Positions 33,238 through 45,295 of a stretch of 64,000 nt of DNA are shown here, in pieces. Position numbers and translations under genes: made by a program. Position 1 is the stretch's first letter; the number at the start of each line of letters is the position of its first letter. A model generated the notes under the pieces. It did no database searches. It was not told where the DNA came from and saw only the letters and a list, made by a program, of their open reading frames with translations. The stretch is taken from NCBI GenBank assembly GCA_949825045.1, contig OX463818.1, positions 24,754,906 to 24,818,905 on the forward strand. The letters are read 5' to 3'. The DNA comes from Argyresthia goedartella (taxonomy: Eukaryota > Arthropoda > Insecta > Lepidoptera > Argyresthiidae).

Positions 33238-34359
33238 GTGCTAGCAAATACACTAAAATGTTATGCCAAAGAGCAAAGTGAGTTAGCAGAACTCAGAGCC
33301 GCGACGTCTGAGTTAGTTCAGCTACAACGCCAGAATGCGGAATTGGTGGGCATTCTAATTGAGAATGAGGAGAATGAGACCAGCAAGGAGGACGAGCCCA
33401 CATCACTAACTTTGGTCTCGACCCCCCTCAACGAGAGTGTTGCAGCGTCCATCGCTGCCCCAACCAAAAAACAGCGTCGCCGTCGTCGACGAGGAGGCAC
33501 CTCGCAGCTCAACAGCGCGAGCACCGCGCCGCTCGCTGTCCCTGCTGAGGCGTGTGTCATGCCGCAAGCTGCTCCGAGGGCCGCGCCGTTCGCCGTTGTG
33601 CATGTTGCGACGCTCGCTGCCGCGAATGCCGCGCCAACCGCCGCCACGTGCATCAAACCGCACTCCAACACGTGTGTCCCGCCACTCACCTCCACTCGTG
33701 TACCGCCAGCTACCAAAATATGTGCTCAGAGAAAAACTCTGTTGTTCTCCGACAAAGTAGGTGCAGGATTTGGGACTCTATTACATAACCGGCTTAACCA
33801 AAAAGTAACGAACATTTGCTGTCCAAATAGTTCATTTGTAGATCTAGTGAAGATGATTAGTCGCGGTATCTATGATGAGTACAGCACTATTGTAATTATG
33901 GTAGGAAATCATTCAAATATTAGTCGGAATGATTTGAATAAAAGTGTTGAAACACTTCTTGACTTACATAGTAGGATGAAATGCAAATCTATACTATGCA
34001 ATTTTCCATATGCCTTTAATTTGACAGAACTACAGAACAAATCTGTGCATAGAATGAATATTCATTTATTTAATTTAACATGTCATCACAGCGATGCTAT
34101 TTTATATTTCGACATGAATAATTTTATTCATAACTTTACTCTGACACAGGATACATTGTACCTGTATAATAAATATAGAAAATTAGTAGCTACATTGTTA
34201 GCTTATAATATATGCGACGCAGCTATAGTTGGTTTAACTAAGTTCAACTTGACATCAGCTTATTTTAAGAGTAATATAACATGCACCCCTATTGGGAATT
34301 CACCTGTTAATTATACTTTGCATGCAACATTGGAATCTGTTCCAAGTAATTTAAATTAG
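33238..34359 (+). CDS. LINE C ORF1 with degenerate SGNH-hydrolase-like domain
   Basis: 373 codons open from a GTG at the junction with LINE A; the native start is uncertain. Domains: coiled coil (AKEQSELAELRAATSELVQL, residues 10-45), an Arg-rich stretch (KKQRRRRRRGG, about 78-88), a Pro/Ala/Thr-rich linker to about residue 160, then a domain resembling the SGNH (GDSL) esterase of CR1-type ORF1 proteins. The nucleophile block reads LLFSDKVGAGFG, the usual GxND block reads IVIMVGNHSNISRND, and the final D-x-x-H block reads LTQDTLYLYNKYRKL. The catalytic His is replaced by Tyr and the GxND motif is lost. An RNA-binding role without esterase activity is inference. Confidence 0.75.
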   Translation: MLANTLKCYAKEQSELAELRAATSELVQLQRQNAELVGILIENEENETSKEDEPTSLTLVSTPLNESVAASIAAPTKKQRRRRRRGGTSQLNSASTAPLAVPAEACVMPQAAPRAAPFAVVHVATLAAANAAPTAATCIKPHSNTCVPPLTSTRVPPATKICAQRKTLLFSDKVGAGFGTLLHNRLNQKVTNICCPNSSFVDLVKMISRGIYDEYSTIVIMVGNHSNISRNDLNKSVETLLDLHSRMKCKSILCNFPYAFNLTELQNKSVHRMNIHLFNLTCHHSDAILYFDMNNFIHNFTLTQDTLYLYNKYRKLVATLLAYNICDAAIVGLTKFNLTSAYFKSNITCTPIGNSPVNYTLHATLESVPSNLN

Positions 34360-34384
34360 TTCATAAGACAATAGAGGAAATCTC

Positions 34385-34675
34385 TAGCATACAAGAGCCG
34401 CATACAACACTGAAGCGACGATTAATAACTCTGTTTAAATCATTTAATTTATGTCATGTATTTCAAGAGCCGACTAGAATTACACTTACCAGCCAAACTT
34501 GCTTAGATAACGTTTTTTGTGACTGTGCATTCACAAGTAAAAGTGTAATTAACTGCTTACCCTCCGATCACAGTGGTCAAACAGTTTCATTCCCAATTTC
34601 TATTAAGGATAAGACTGGTCCATCATTTTATAGGCCTATTACATCCCATAGACTAGAGATATATACGAAAACTTA
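34385..34675 (+). pseudogene. LINE C endonuclease remnant
   Basis: Only the C-terminal third of the AP-endonuclease remains. It reads TTLKRRLITLF then HVFQEPTRITLTSQTCLDNV and SDHSGQTVSFPIS. The missing N-terminal part is seen in the minus-strand copies (3595-3080). A deletion joins the tail of ORF1 to this point, and all three array copies share it. Confidence 0.8.
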
Positions 34676-34684
34676 GATATAAAT

Positions 34685-36806
34685 TTGCCAGTACCGGATT
34701 TTAATGAACAGAACCCAAACAAAATCTACTCAGACTTCTTCAACATTATTCAGACAGAATTCAATAAAGTTTTCAAATTAAAGAAAGTCAGTGACTACAA
34801 CGGTAAATCTAAATTTAATGACAGGGCAACGTGTGGAATTCGTAAAAGTAGAGTTATCTTGTATGACCTTTATGATCAAAAAACCTATAACTTTGATCGG
34901 AAATTTCATGACTATGTTAAAAAATATTCCAAAACGTTCATGTTGGTTTGTAGAACTGCAAAAACTTTACACATTAATAGAAAAATTCAAAATTCAAATA
35001 ATAGAATGAAAACAGTTTGGCAAATAATTAACCCCGAAACTGGCAAAGTTATACCAAGAGACAATGATTTCTGCCTACAGATAGGTGATGATGTTGTTAA
35101 ATCCAACGCTGATGTTGCTAGAGCTTTTGAAACATTCTTCACCAATGTACGGGTACGGTACGGTCCGTTGTGAGTACGGGACTCACAACGGACCGTCTAC
35201 ATTCATCTCCATATGAAGCAGAGACTTTATTAGAAAATAACACTAGCGTCAGTAATGTATATTTCAAATTTCATCATCTATATCCCCACGACATTGTCAA
35301 AACGTTTAAATTACTTAACTTAAAAAATACGGAAGACCTGTGGGGTATATCAGTCAAAGTCATTGGTTCAGTAATTCTAGTTATAGCCCCACAATTAGCT
35401 TATATATTCAATAAATGTGTTGACGATGGGGCTTTTCCAGACCTCATGAACTGATACCTCTGTTCAAGTCGGGAGATAAGGGCGATCCTTCAAATTTCAG
35501 ACCAATATCTGTTCTTCCAACACTAAGTAAAATATTTGAAAAGATTATACTCAATCAAATGCTCTCACACTTCAACCATACAAAACAACTCCACGCTAAA
35601 CAATATGGTTTCACTAGGGGTAAATCGACTACGGATGCAGGTATTACCCTTGTATCTCATATTTATTCTGCATGGGAGGCCGCACAGGATGCTATCGGAG
35701 TTTTTTGCGACCTGTCGAAGGCGTTTGATCGTGTTGATCATAATACGCTAAAAATTAAATTAAATCATTACGGAGTTAGAAATAAAGCGTTGGATCTACT
35801 AAGATCATACCTAAGCAATATAATTCAAAAGGCAGAAGTTAACGGCGTAAAATCTGATGGATCGGGTGTTGAAATTGGCGTTCCACAAGGTTCCATATTA
35901 GGCCCTTTCTTATTCCTGGTATATATTAATGATCTGCCTTTCATGGTGGAGAAATTAACTGACATAGTGTGTTTTGCTGATGATACTTCAATGGTCTTCA
36001 AAATTGAAAGACAAAAAGGAGATTTTGATGATGTTAATGGTGTATTGCCTTTAACTTTGAATTGGTTCACAGTTAATAATTTATTGTTAAACGCTGGTAA
36101 AACCAAGTGTATCAAATTCTCACTTCCAAATGTCAGGCTAGTTGAGACCAGTTTAGTATTAGACAACAGCACGTTAGAATTGGTAAATGATACGAAGTTT
36201 CTTGGATTAACCATTGATAGCAAATTGCAGCGGGGACCCCACATAGATAAATTGGCTGGTAAATTAAGTTCTGCGGCTTACGCTATTAGGAACATCAGAC
36301 AACGCACGGATGTGGCTACATCTAGGCTAGTATATTTTAGTTACTTTCATAGTGTGTTGTCCTATGGTATCTTGTTGTGGGGGAAAGCAGCGGATATTCA
36401 AACTATTTTTATTTTACAGAAAAGAGCTATTCGAGCAATTTATAATTTAAAACGAACAGACTCCTTAAGAGAGCTTTTTAAAGAAATTGACGTACTAACA
36501 GTAGCTAGTCAATTTATTTTAGAAAATATAATGTATGTACGCAAGAACCTTACAACATTTTCCAAACTTAGCGACAGCTGTAATGTTAACCTAAGAAATA
36601 ATCACAGACTATGTGCGCCCCGTTTTAGACTCGCGAAGGTTAGCAATTCTTTCAAGAGTCAGTGCATTCTCTACTACAATAAGATACCTCTGGAGATTTT
36701 GAAATTGCCATTTGAGCAATTTAAAAAGCATGTTAAAGCGACTTTGTCGAAAAAGGGATATTACAATGTTCAAGATTATTTAAATGACAGGACTGTATGG
36801 GGTTAA
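34685..36806 (+). pseudogene. LINE C linker and reverse transcriptase (unit 1)
   Basis: Linker at 34685-35155 (KSRVILYDLYDQKTYNFDRK, RMKTVWQIINPETGKV). It is broken by an inverted-duplication insert at 35149-35178 that introduces a TGA. The frame resumes through 35454, where a small deletion after FPDLMN shifts it, then is open from 35451 to 36806. RT motifs: NFRPISVLPTLSKIFEKI, GVFCDLSKAFDRVDHNTL, IGVPQGSILGPFLFLVYI and VCFADDTSMVF (Asp pair), then YFHSVLSYGILLWGKAADIQ. The shared frameshift at 35450 predates the array; the insert is unique to this unit. Confidence 0.88.
35156..35194. repeat. fold-back hairpin insert in LINE C unit 1
   Basis: Sixteen-base arms (ACGGTCCGTTGTGAGT and its complement) around a 5-base spacer. 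Units 2 and 3 have only the right arm (near 41750 and 48320). The left arm equals the reverse complement of the neighbouring 21 bases, so it arose by inverted copying. Confidence 0.9.
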
Positions 36807-36939
36807 TCTGGCTCAACACAGACCTTGCTGTTAATAGTTTTGTAATTATTTATTCCTGCTTATTAATCATAACAATTAAATTTTTCATATTTGTATTGGT
36901 TAAGCACAACCTATTTTTAAAAGAGATCTAAAAATCAAT

Positions 36940-36973
36940 CTGTGGGAGTTTCTACGCCCATCTTCTCCCACAG
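36940..36973 (+). promoter_or_regulatory. conserved 3' UTR hairpin of LINE C
   Basis: CTGTGGGAG pairs with CTCCCACAG across a 16-base loop. The same stem and loop occur in every LINE C copy with a 3' end: 10350-10383, 14381-14414, 43510-43543 and 50080-50113 (one loop change in the first). In several LINEs a 3' hairpin is recognised by the RT; that role here is inference. Confidence 0.65.
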
Positions 36974-37069
36974 TGGTCCAATGTAGAGAAGAGGCAAAAA
37001 TGACGTTTGCTAAGTATATGTAAATATCTACAGTAATAAAGTACTTTGACTATTGACTATTGACTATTG

Positions 37070-37755
37070 TGATGATACAAATTATATTCCTTTAACGTCT
37101 TTATGTTTAAATATTTCTAATTTAGCGTTAGGCGGGATTCCTTTTGCGGGGCTTTTGCGGGACACTTACATAGATAAGCCAACTTATTTTAAATAGATGT
37201 GGTTTGACTTAATTTTATAGTTTGATGCAATTAAATTTTTTATTGACATTTAACATTTATTATTTTATACACTTGACATTTATATTTGATTTGAATGATT
37301 TAATTTAATTTTTTGACATTTTTTTAATCAAATCTATTGACATTTTGTTTTACTTTATTTTATGGAATTTAATTTAATTGCATGAGTTATAATTTTATGT
37401 TTTAGTTTTGTAATTATTATTTTCCTTTTGTATGTGTGATTTTATTATTTAAATTAGATGTAGATTTCTTTTAATGTAATATGGATCTTTGATATCTGAA
37501 ATAAAATTATTATTATTATTATTATTATAAATAAATTCCGATAGCCAATTATCACAGAAAAAGTTCCAGAAACTAGTCGATCGTTGAAAGTGGCAACTGG
37601 ATAAAGGAACCAAATACACGTGGCGCCACCTAGGATTAGCTTTCACCGGACAACCACATTCACCAAGTTAAACTTAAAAAAAAAACGCTACAGCAAGTTT
37701 AAGAGCCCTATTTCTTCCTCCCCGGTTGGGTGGCGAATGATAGACTTCATTCATT
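37070..37755. other. AT-rich spacer with repeat tail, no gene
   Basis: About 700 bp with repeated TTGACATT words and an (ATT)n run at about 37507-37530 preceded by GAAATAAA, which looks like the 3' tail of an unidentified retroelement. The last part (about 37660-37755) is the left end of the GAAGTCGGTT-type repeat, cut at 37755. It recurs at 43640-44325 and, unbroken, at 50210-50893. Confidence 0.55.
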
Positions 37756-38597
37756 CCCAGCGATTTTCCGAAATAGCCCCTTGGAAAAACATTGTCGAAG
37801 GAAACTCTCCAAATTTATATACATATAATACATTGTATATACATATAATACAACAGTAATGGCTGGAAATTGAGCAATAATATATGGACGAGTGAGTTTC
37901 ACCGCCGAGCCGCAGGTGAAGCCCTTTAAGAGTCATGGACATTGGAGTCCATCTATTGCACTGTTGGCCAAGACATTACATTGTGATTTTAGAATTGAAT
38001 TAGGTTTGGAACTCCGCCTAGTAGAGAGAGAATTAAATAGAATTTGACATATATATAGCCTCCCACTACACTAGCGCAATGATCTTTTGAGATTAGGTGC
38101 CATTCACAGCACACTTCAGCATGCGGCATGCACACGCTATGTTGGTCAAAACCATTGGACACAAAGCGCCATTGATAGATATCTGACAGAACCATTACAA
38201 AACAAGCCAACAATGTTTTTTCCTCCTTCTAACCCCAAAATAGCATCCTTGCCGCCTGATTTTGGGTTCTCAGGCGGAAAAATTCTTTCTGTCCTTTGAA
38301 CCAGGCCAGAAATATTATTGTTGTCCAGGTTAAAAATTCATGGAACCCCCATTACAGACCATCTTTCGCCACATTTCCGAGCAGTGGGCGTGAAAATAAT
38401 ATGGTCTCTTTTTCTCAAGGATAACTTCAAAGTTTGGGTATTTATGGAAATTTCGCTCTATCGCGATCACTGATCTTAATACACGGTGCAGCAAAACAAT
38501 ACATACACATAGGGTACATAATTTGTCTGAAAAGGTCTGAAAGTAGTGATTTCAAATTACAACAAATTTTATTTTCGGTTTTGAACAGGTCACTTAC

Positions 38598-38725
38598 TGC
38601 TCTTGCCATCAACAACAGAAGTTTCAGTGAACACAACTCTGAGGGCACGGCCAAGTCGGAAGCGCCGAAGTTGCCGAATCCTCCCCTGCTGTTGGACCAG
38701 GCACCCCAGTAGCAGGTTACCACGC
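38598..38725 (-). CDS. GH18 chitinase-like gene, exon 2, copy B
   Basis: Same as copy A, with the same acceptor and donor (GTAAGT) and the same frame problem after ELC. One visible residue differs: WSNSRGG instead of WSNGRGG. It can splice in phase to the signal-peptide exon at 51833-51893. Confidence 0.75.
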
Positions 38726-39634
38726 CTGGTAAAAAAAAACAAAACAAAAAGTATTCAAAAAACAGGTTCTTCTATAGCTCATACTCTACTCCATATCTGT
38801 GAAATCAATCAGTACAGCTAGTATGTACTTGATAAAATCACGTGTCCCTGAATGACCAACCAACTATACAACATGTTGATTTTAGTAAGGTTAGTGGAGA
38901 CTTCAGATTATTAATCTACCCTGCTCCAATGCCAAGGCAAACAATGTTTTTTTTGCACCCTAAATTTGTAGTTAATTTTCTATCACTTGTTTATAAATAA
39001 ATGATCCCAAAAGCTTTCAAATTGATGACATGTATGATGTTCGGCAACTTCAAATTTACCGTGACTAATCAGGGCGCACGAGCTGTCATTTAAAGCGACA
39101 GTAATTTGTAGTTTGAATTTAGAAGGAATCAGGATATGTCAATAGATACACAGTCGAGCTTCAGGCTCTATATAAGACGCCGTCAAATACTCAGCGCTAT
39201 TCCTCTTGACATCGCAAATCCCGAAAATAATAATAATAAATAAATGTACGTTAATATCCCCACCGAAGGGCACATGCCTTTACCCGGATACGAGTGAGAT
39301 CAGGCCATACCCCATCACCCTGGATCAGAGGAGGAGTTTGAAGACACAAGTTAAATTAATAAATAAAAAAAAAATGTAACGAACACATCCATTTCCTTCA
39401 ATGTTTGAATAGGATATCTAAGATAATGGGGTTGGCAACTATCAAAGTGGCGCTAGTATCGGTTGGTTCCCCTAACGTTAAAGTCACGCTTCTGTGTTAC
39501 CAGTACAGTGTGTTCAATCGCCAGTCATGTGCTGTATATTGTAAAACACCGCTGCCAAAAATACAAAATTAAGTTGTATAGTAGTAATTACATGACATTA
39601 TATCATATACACGAAAAATTACTTTATTAAATGT

Positions 39635-40400
39635 GTGCAAGTCATTACTTGTGATAGCGTGCGAATTGCTTGTGTTTTGTTGACTATGTGTAATCACTCG
39701 GCGCTAGTGTTCAGTGTGTATATGCCTACAGACGATCCAGAGCACCTGCTAGAATTCACGGAATGCCTGAGTGAGATCAATGCAATAGTGGAAGGTAACA
39801 ATGTTGAATCGGTGTACATCTTAGGTGATCTTAATGCCCATCCACATACTTTGTTTTGTAGAGAGATGATGGAGTTTTGCTCAGATCAAAAATGGATATG
39901 TGCGGACTTTGAAAAATTGGGAATTGGCTCGGGCACATACACTTATGTGAGTGAGGCCAATGGGTCTAAAAGATGGTTGGACCACTGCCTAGCGACAGCA
40001 TCGGCCTATAGTACGATTGTCGATGTTGAGGTGCACTATGATGTAGTATGGTCAGACCATTATCCGATATTTTTTGAATGCAATCTAAATCTTATAAAAT
40101 TGAAATCTTTAAATTATCCTATCAATGTTGCAATGAACAATGTTCGATGGGAAACAAGAAAGCCGAGGAAATTAAAATCTATGCAGAATCCTGCCACCGA
40201 AATTTAAGTCTTATTGTTTTGCCACCAGAACTTGAGGAATGTTGTGATACCATCTGTGATAATGTAGACCATAGGAAGTTAGTAGATAGTATGTATAGTC
40301 AAATTGTATTAGCATTAAGTGAGGCCGCTGTACTTAGTAGTAATAGTCGTAGACAGAATAATCATAATAATAAAAAACAACAGGTGACAGGTTGGAAAAA
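39635..40400 (+). pseudogene. LINE A endonuclease fragment fused to LINE C (unit 1)
   Basis: Copy of 18909-19655 with GDLNAHP and WSDHYPIF, and one residue change (MEFCSD for MEYCSD). It is cut at the array joint after NNHNNKK, where LINE C ORF1 follows. Confidence 0.85.
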
Positions 40401-43400
40401 GTAACGAACATTTGCTGTCCAAATAGTTCATTTGTAGATCTAGTGAAGATGATTAGTCGCGGTATCTATGATGAGTACAGCACTATTGTAATTATGGTAG
40501 GAAATCATTCAAACATTAGTCGGAATGATTTGAATAAAAGTGTTGAAACACTTCTTGACCTACATAGTAGGATGAAATGCAAATCTATACTATGCAATTT
40601 TCCATATGCCTTTAATTTGACAGAACTACAGAACAAATCTGTGCATAGAATGAATATTCATTTATTTAATTTAACATGTCATCACAGCGATGCTATTTTA
40701 TATTTCGACATGAATAATTTTATTCATAACTTTACTCTGACACAGGATACATTGTACCTGTCTAATAAATATAGAAAATTAGTAGCTACATTGTTAGCTT
40801 ATAATATATGCGACGCAGCTATAGTTGGTTTAACTAAGTTCAACTTGACATCAGCTTATGTCAAGAGTAATATGACATGCACCCCTATTGGGAATTCACC
40901 TGTTAATTATACTTTGCATGCAACATTGGAATCTGTTCCAAGTAATTTAAATTAGTTCATAAGACAATAGAGGAAATCTCTAGCATACAAGGGCCGCATA
41001 CAACACTGAAGCGACGATTAATAACTCTGTTTAAATCATTTAATTTATGTCATGTATTTCAAGAGCCGACTAGAATTACACTTACCAGCCAAACTTGCTT
41101 AGATAACGTTTTTTGTGACTGTGCATTCACAAGTAAAAGTGTAATTAACTGCTTACCCTCCGATCACAGTGGTCAAACAGTTTCATTCCCAATTTCTATT
41201 AAGGATAAGACTGGTCCATCATTTTATAGGCCTATTACATCCCATAGACTAGAGATATATACGAAAACTTAGATATAAATTTGCCAGTACCGGATTTTAA
41301 TGAACAGAACCCAAACAAAATCTACTCAGACTTCTTCAACATTATTCAGACAGAATTCAATAAAGTTTTCAAATTAAAGAAAGTCAGTGACTACAACGGT
41401 AAATCTAAATTTAATGACTGGGCAACGTGTGGAATTCGTAAAAGTAGAGTTATCTTGTATGACCTTTATGATCAAAAAACCTATAACTTTGATCGGAAAT
41501 TTCATGACTATGTTAAAAAATATTCCAAAACTTTCAAGTTGGTTTGTAGAACTGCAAAAACTTTACACATTAATAGAAAAATTCAAAATTCAAATAATAG
41601 AATGAAAACAGTTTGGCAAATAATTAACCGCGAAACTGGCAAAGTTATACCAAGGGACAATGATTTCTGCCTACAGATAGGTGATGATGTTGTTAAATCC
41701 AACGCTGATATTGCTAGAGCTTTTGAAACATTCTTCACCAATGTACCCGTACTCACAACGGACCGTCTACATTCATCTCCATATGAAGCAGAGACTTTAT
41801 TAGAAAATAATACTAGTGTCAGTAATGTATATTTCAAATTTCATCATCTATATCCCCAGGACATTGTCAAAACGATTAAATTACTTAACTTAAAAAATAC
41901 GGAAGACCTGTGGGGTATATCAGTCAAAGTCATTGGTTCAGTAATTCTAGTTAGAGCCCCACAATTAGCTTATATATTCAATAAATGTGTTGACGATGGG
42001 GCTTTTCCAGACCTCATGAACTGATACCTCTGTTCAAGTCGGGAGATAAGGGCGATCCTTCAAATTTCAGACCAATATCTGTTCTTCCAACACTAAGTAA
42101 AATATTTGAAAAGATTATACTCAATCAAATGCTCTCACACTTCAACCATACAAAACAACTCCACGCTAAACAATATGGTTTCACTAGGGGTAAATCGACT
42201 ACGGATGCAGGTATTACCCTTGTATCTCATATTTATTCTGCATGGGAGGCCGCACAGGATGCTATCGAAGTTTTTTGCGACCTGTCGAAGGCGTTTGATC
42301 GTGTTGATCATAATACGCTAAAAATTAAATTAAATCATTACGGAGTTAGAAATAAAGCGTTGGATCTACTAAGATCATACCTAAGCAATATAATTCAAAA
42401 GGCAGAAGTTAACGGCGTAAAATCTGATGGATCGGGTGTTGAAATTGGCGTTCCACAAGGTTCCATATTAGGCCCTTTCTTATTCCTGGTATATATTAAT
42501 GATCTGACTTTCATGGTGGAGAAATTAACTGACATAGTGTGTTTTGCTGATGATACTTCAATGGTCTTCAAAATTGAAAGACAAAAAGGAGATTTTGATG
42601 ATGTTAATGGTGTATTGTCTTTAACTTTGAATTGGTTCACAGTTAATAATTTATTGTTAAACGCTGGTAAAACCAAGTGTATCAAATTCTCACTTCCAAA
42701 TGTCAGGCTAGTTGAGACCAGTTTAGTATTAGACAACAGCACGTTAGAATTGGTAAATGATACGAAGTTTCTTGGATTAACCATTGATAGCAAATTGCAG
42801 CGGGGACCCCACATAGATAAATTGGCTGGTAAATTAAGTTCTGCGGCTTACGCTATTAGGAACATCAGACAACGCACGGATGTGGCTACATCTAGGCTAG
42901 TATATTTTAGTTACTTTCATAGTGTGTTGTCCTATGGTATCTTGTTGTGGGGGAAAGCAGCGGATATTCAAACTATTTTTATTTTACAGAAAAGAGCTAT
43001 TCGAGCAATTTATAATTTAAAACAAACAGACTCCTTAAGAGAGCTTTTTAAAGAAATTGACGTACTAACAGTAGCTAGTCAATTTATTTTAGAAAATATA
43101 ATGTATGTACGCAAGAACCTTACAACATTTTCCAAACTTAGCGACAGCTGTAATGTTAACCTAAGAAATAATCACAGACTATGTGCGCCCCGTTTTAGAC
43201 TCGCGAAGGTTAGTAATTCTTTCAAGAGTCAGTGCATTCTCTACTACAATAAGATACCTCTGGAGATTTTGAAATTGCCATTTGAGCAATTTAAAAAGCA
43301 TGTTAAAGCGACTTTGTCGAAAAAGGGATATTACAATGTTCAAGATTATTTAAATGACAGGACTGTATGGGGTTAATCTGGCTCAACACAGACCTTGCTG

Positions 43401-43639
43401 TTAATAGTTTTGTAATTATTTATTCCTGCTTATTAATCATAACAATTAAATTTTTCATATTTGTATTGGTTAAGCACAACCTATTTTTAAAAGAGATCTA
43501 AAAATCAATCTGTGGGAGTTTCTACGCCCATCTTCTCCCACAGTGGTCCAATGTAGAGAAGAGGCAAAAATGACGTTTGCTAAGTATATGTAAATATCTA
43601 CAGTAATAAAGTACTTTGACTATTGACTATTGACTATTG
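40401..43639 (+). mobile_element. LINE C, unit 2 copy
   Basis: Starts inside ORF1 at VTNICCPNSSFVDLV, the SGNH-like half only (open to 40955). It then has the truncated endonuclease (40985-41275), the linker (41281-42024, intact here because the hairpin insert is absent), the shared frameshift at about 42021, RT (42021-43376), the 3' UTR hairpin (43510-43543) and a TTGACTA tail. FADDT and GVPQGS are present. It cannot encode ORF1 fully nor an endonuclease. Confidence 0.9.
41281..43376 (+). pseudogene. LINE C linker and RT, unit 2
   Basis: Linker frame 41281-42024 (247 codons), then an RT frame open from 42021 to 43376. The two frames differ by one base at FPDLMN/LIPLFKSGDKGD. Relative to unit 1, residue changes include DLTFMVEK for DLPFMVEK and LKQTDS for LKRTDS. 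RT palm residues (DLSKAFD, FADD) are intact. Confidence 0.88.
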
Positions 43640-45167
43640 TGATGATACAAATTTTATTCCTTTAACGTCTTTATGTTTAAATATTTCTAATTTAGCGTTA
43701 GGCGGGATTCCTTTTGCGGGGCTTTTGCGGGACACTTACATAGATAAGCCAACTTATTTTAAATAGATGTGGTTTGACATAATTTTATAGTTTGATGCAA
43801 TTAAATTTTTTATTGACATTTAACATTTATTATTTTATACACTTGACATTTATATTTGATTTGAATGATTTAATTTAATTTTTTGACATTTTTTTAATCA
43901 AATCTATTGACATTTTGTTTTACTTTATTTTATGGAATTTAATTTAATTGCATGAGTTATAATTTTATGTTTTAGTTTTGTAATTATTATTTTCCTTTTG
44001 TATGTGTGATTTTATTATTTAAATTAGATGTAGATTTCTTTTAATGTAATATGGATCTTTGATATCTGAAATAAAATTATTATTATTATTATTATTATAA
44101 ATAAATTCCGATAGCCAATTATCACAGAAAAAGTTCCAGAAACTAGTCGATCGTTGAAAGTGGCAACTGGATAAAGGAACCAAATACACGTGGCGCCACC
44201 TAGGATTAGCTTTCACCGGACAACCACATTCACCAAGTTAAACTTAAAAAAAAAACGCTACAGCAAGTTTAAGAGCCCTATTTCTTCCTCCCCGGTTGGG
44301 TGGCGAATGATAGACTTCATTCATTCCCAGCGATTTTCCGAAATAGCCCCTTGGAAAAACATTGTCGAAGGAAACTCTCCAAATTTATATACATATAATA
44401 CATTGTATATACATATAATACAACAGTAATGGCTGGAAATTGAGCAATAATATATGGACGAGTGAGTTTCACCGCCGAGCCGCAGGTGAAGCCCTTTAAG
44501 AGTCATGGACATTGGAGTCCATCTATTGCACTGTTGGCCAAGACATTACATTGTGATTTTAGAATTGAATTAGGTTTGGAACTCCGCCTAGTAGAGAGAG
44601 AATTAAATAGAATTTGACATATATATAGCCTCCCACTACACTAGCGCAATGATCTTTTGAGATTAGGTGCCATTCACAGCACACTTCAGCATGCGGCATG
44701 CACACGCTATGTTGGTCAAAACCATTGGACACAAAGCGCCATTGATAGATATCTGACAGAACCATTACAAAACAAGCCAACAATGTTTTTTCCTCCTTCT
44801 AACCCCAAAATAGCATCCTTGCCGCCTGATTTTGGGTTCTCAGGCGGAAAAATTCTTTCTGTCCTTTGAACCAGGCCAGAAATATTATTGTTGTCCAGGT
44901 TAAAAATTCATGGAACCCCCATTACAGACCATCTTTCGCCACATTTCCGAGCAGTGGGCGTGAAAATAATATGGTCTCTTTTTCTCAAGGATAACTTCAA
45001 AGTTTGGGTATTTATGGAAATTTCGCTCTATCGCGATCACTGATCTTAATACACGGTGCAGCAAAACAATACATACACATAGGGTACATAATTTGTCTGA
45101 AAAGGTCTGAAAGTAGTGATTTCAAATTACAACAAATTTTATTTTCGGTTTTGAACAGGTCACTTAC

Positions 45168-45295
45168 TGCTCTTGCCATCAACAACAGAAGTTTCAGTGA
45201 ACACAACTCTGAGGGCACGGCCAAGTCGGAAGCGCCGAAGTTGCCGAATCCTCCCCTGCTGTTGGACCAGGCACCCCAGTAGCAGGTTACCACGC
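45168..45295 (-). CDS. GH18 chitinase-like gene, exon 2, copy C
   Basis: Same sequence as copy B by eye. It is the copy nearest to the signal-peptide exon (about 6.5 kb downstream of 51833 in the gene direction) and so is the one a simple splice would use first. Exon 3 would then have to be reached over about 28 kb, past copies B and A. Confidence 0.75.

Larger units (their letters stand above)
33237..37069 (+). mobile_element. LINE C, longest copy (unit 1)
   Basis: Non-LTR element with an ORF1 (SGNH-like), a truncated endonuclease, RT, 3' UTR with hairpin (36940-36973), and a tail of TTGACTA repeats (37040-37069) after AATAAAG. The tail type fits CR1-group LINEs rather than poly(A)-ending Jockeys. 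The 5' end abuts the end of LINE A, so the start is approximate. Confidence 0.85.
37756..40400. repeat. duplicate of 16892-19655 (first copy)
   Basis: Collinear with the source region but without the 125-bp insert at 17223-17347 and with a short deletion near 38339. It includes exon 2 copy B (minus) and the LINE A endonuclease (plus), then joins LINE C directly. Confidence 0.9.
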
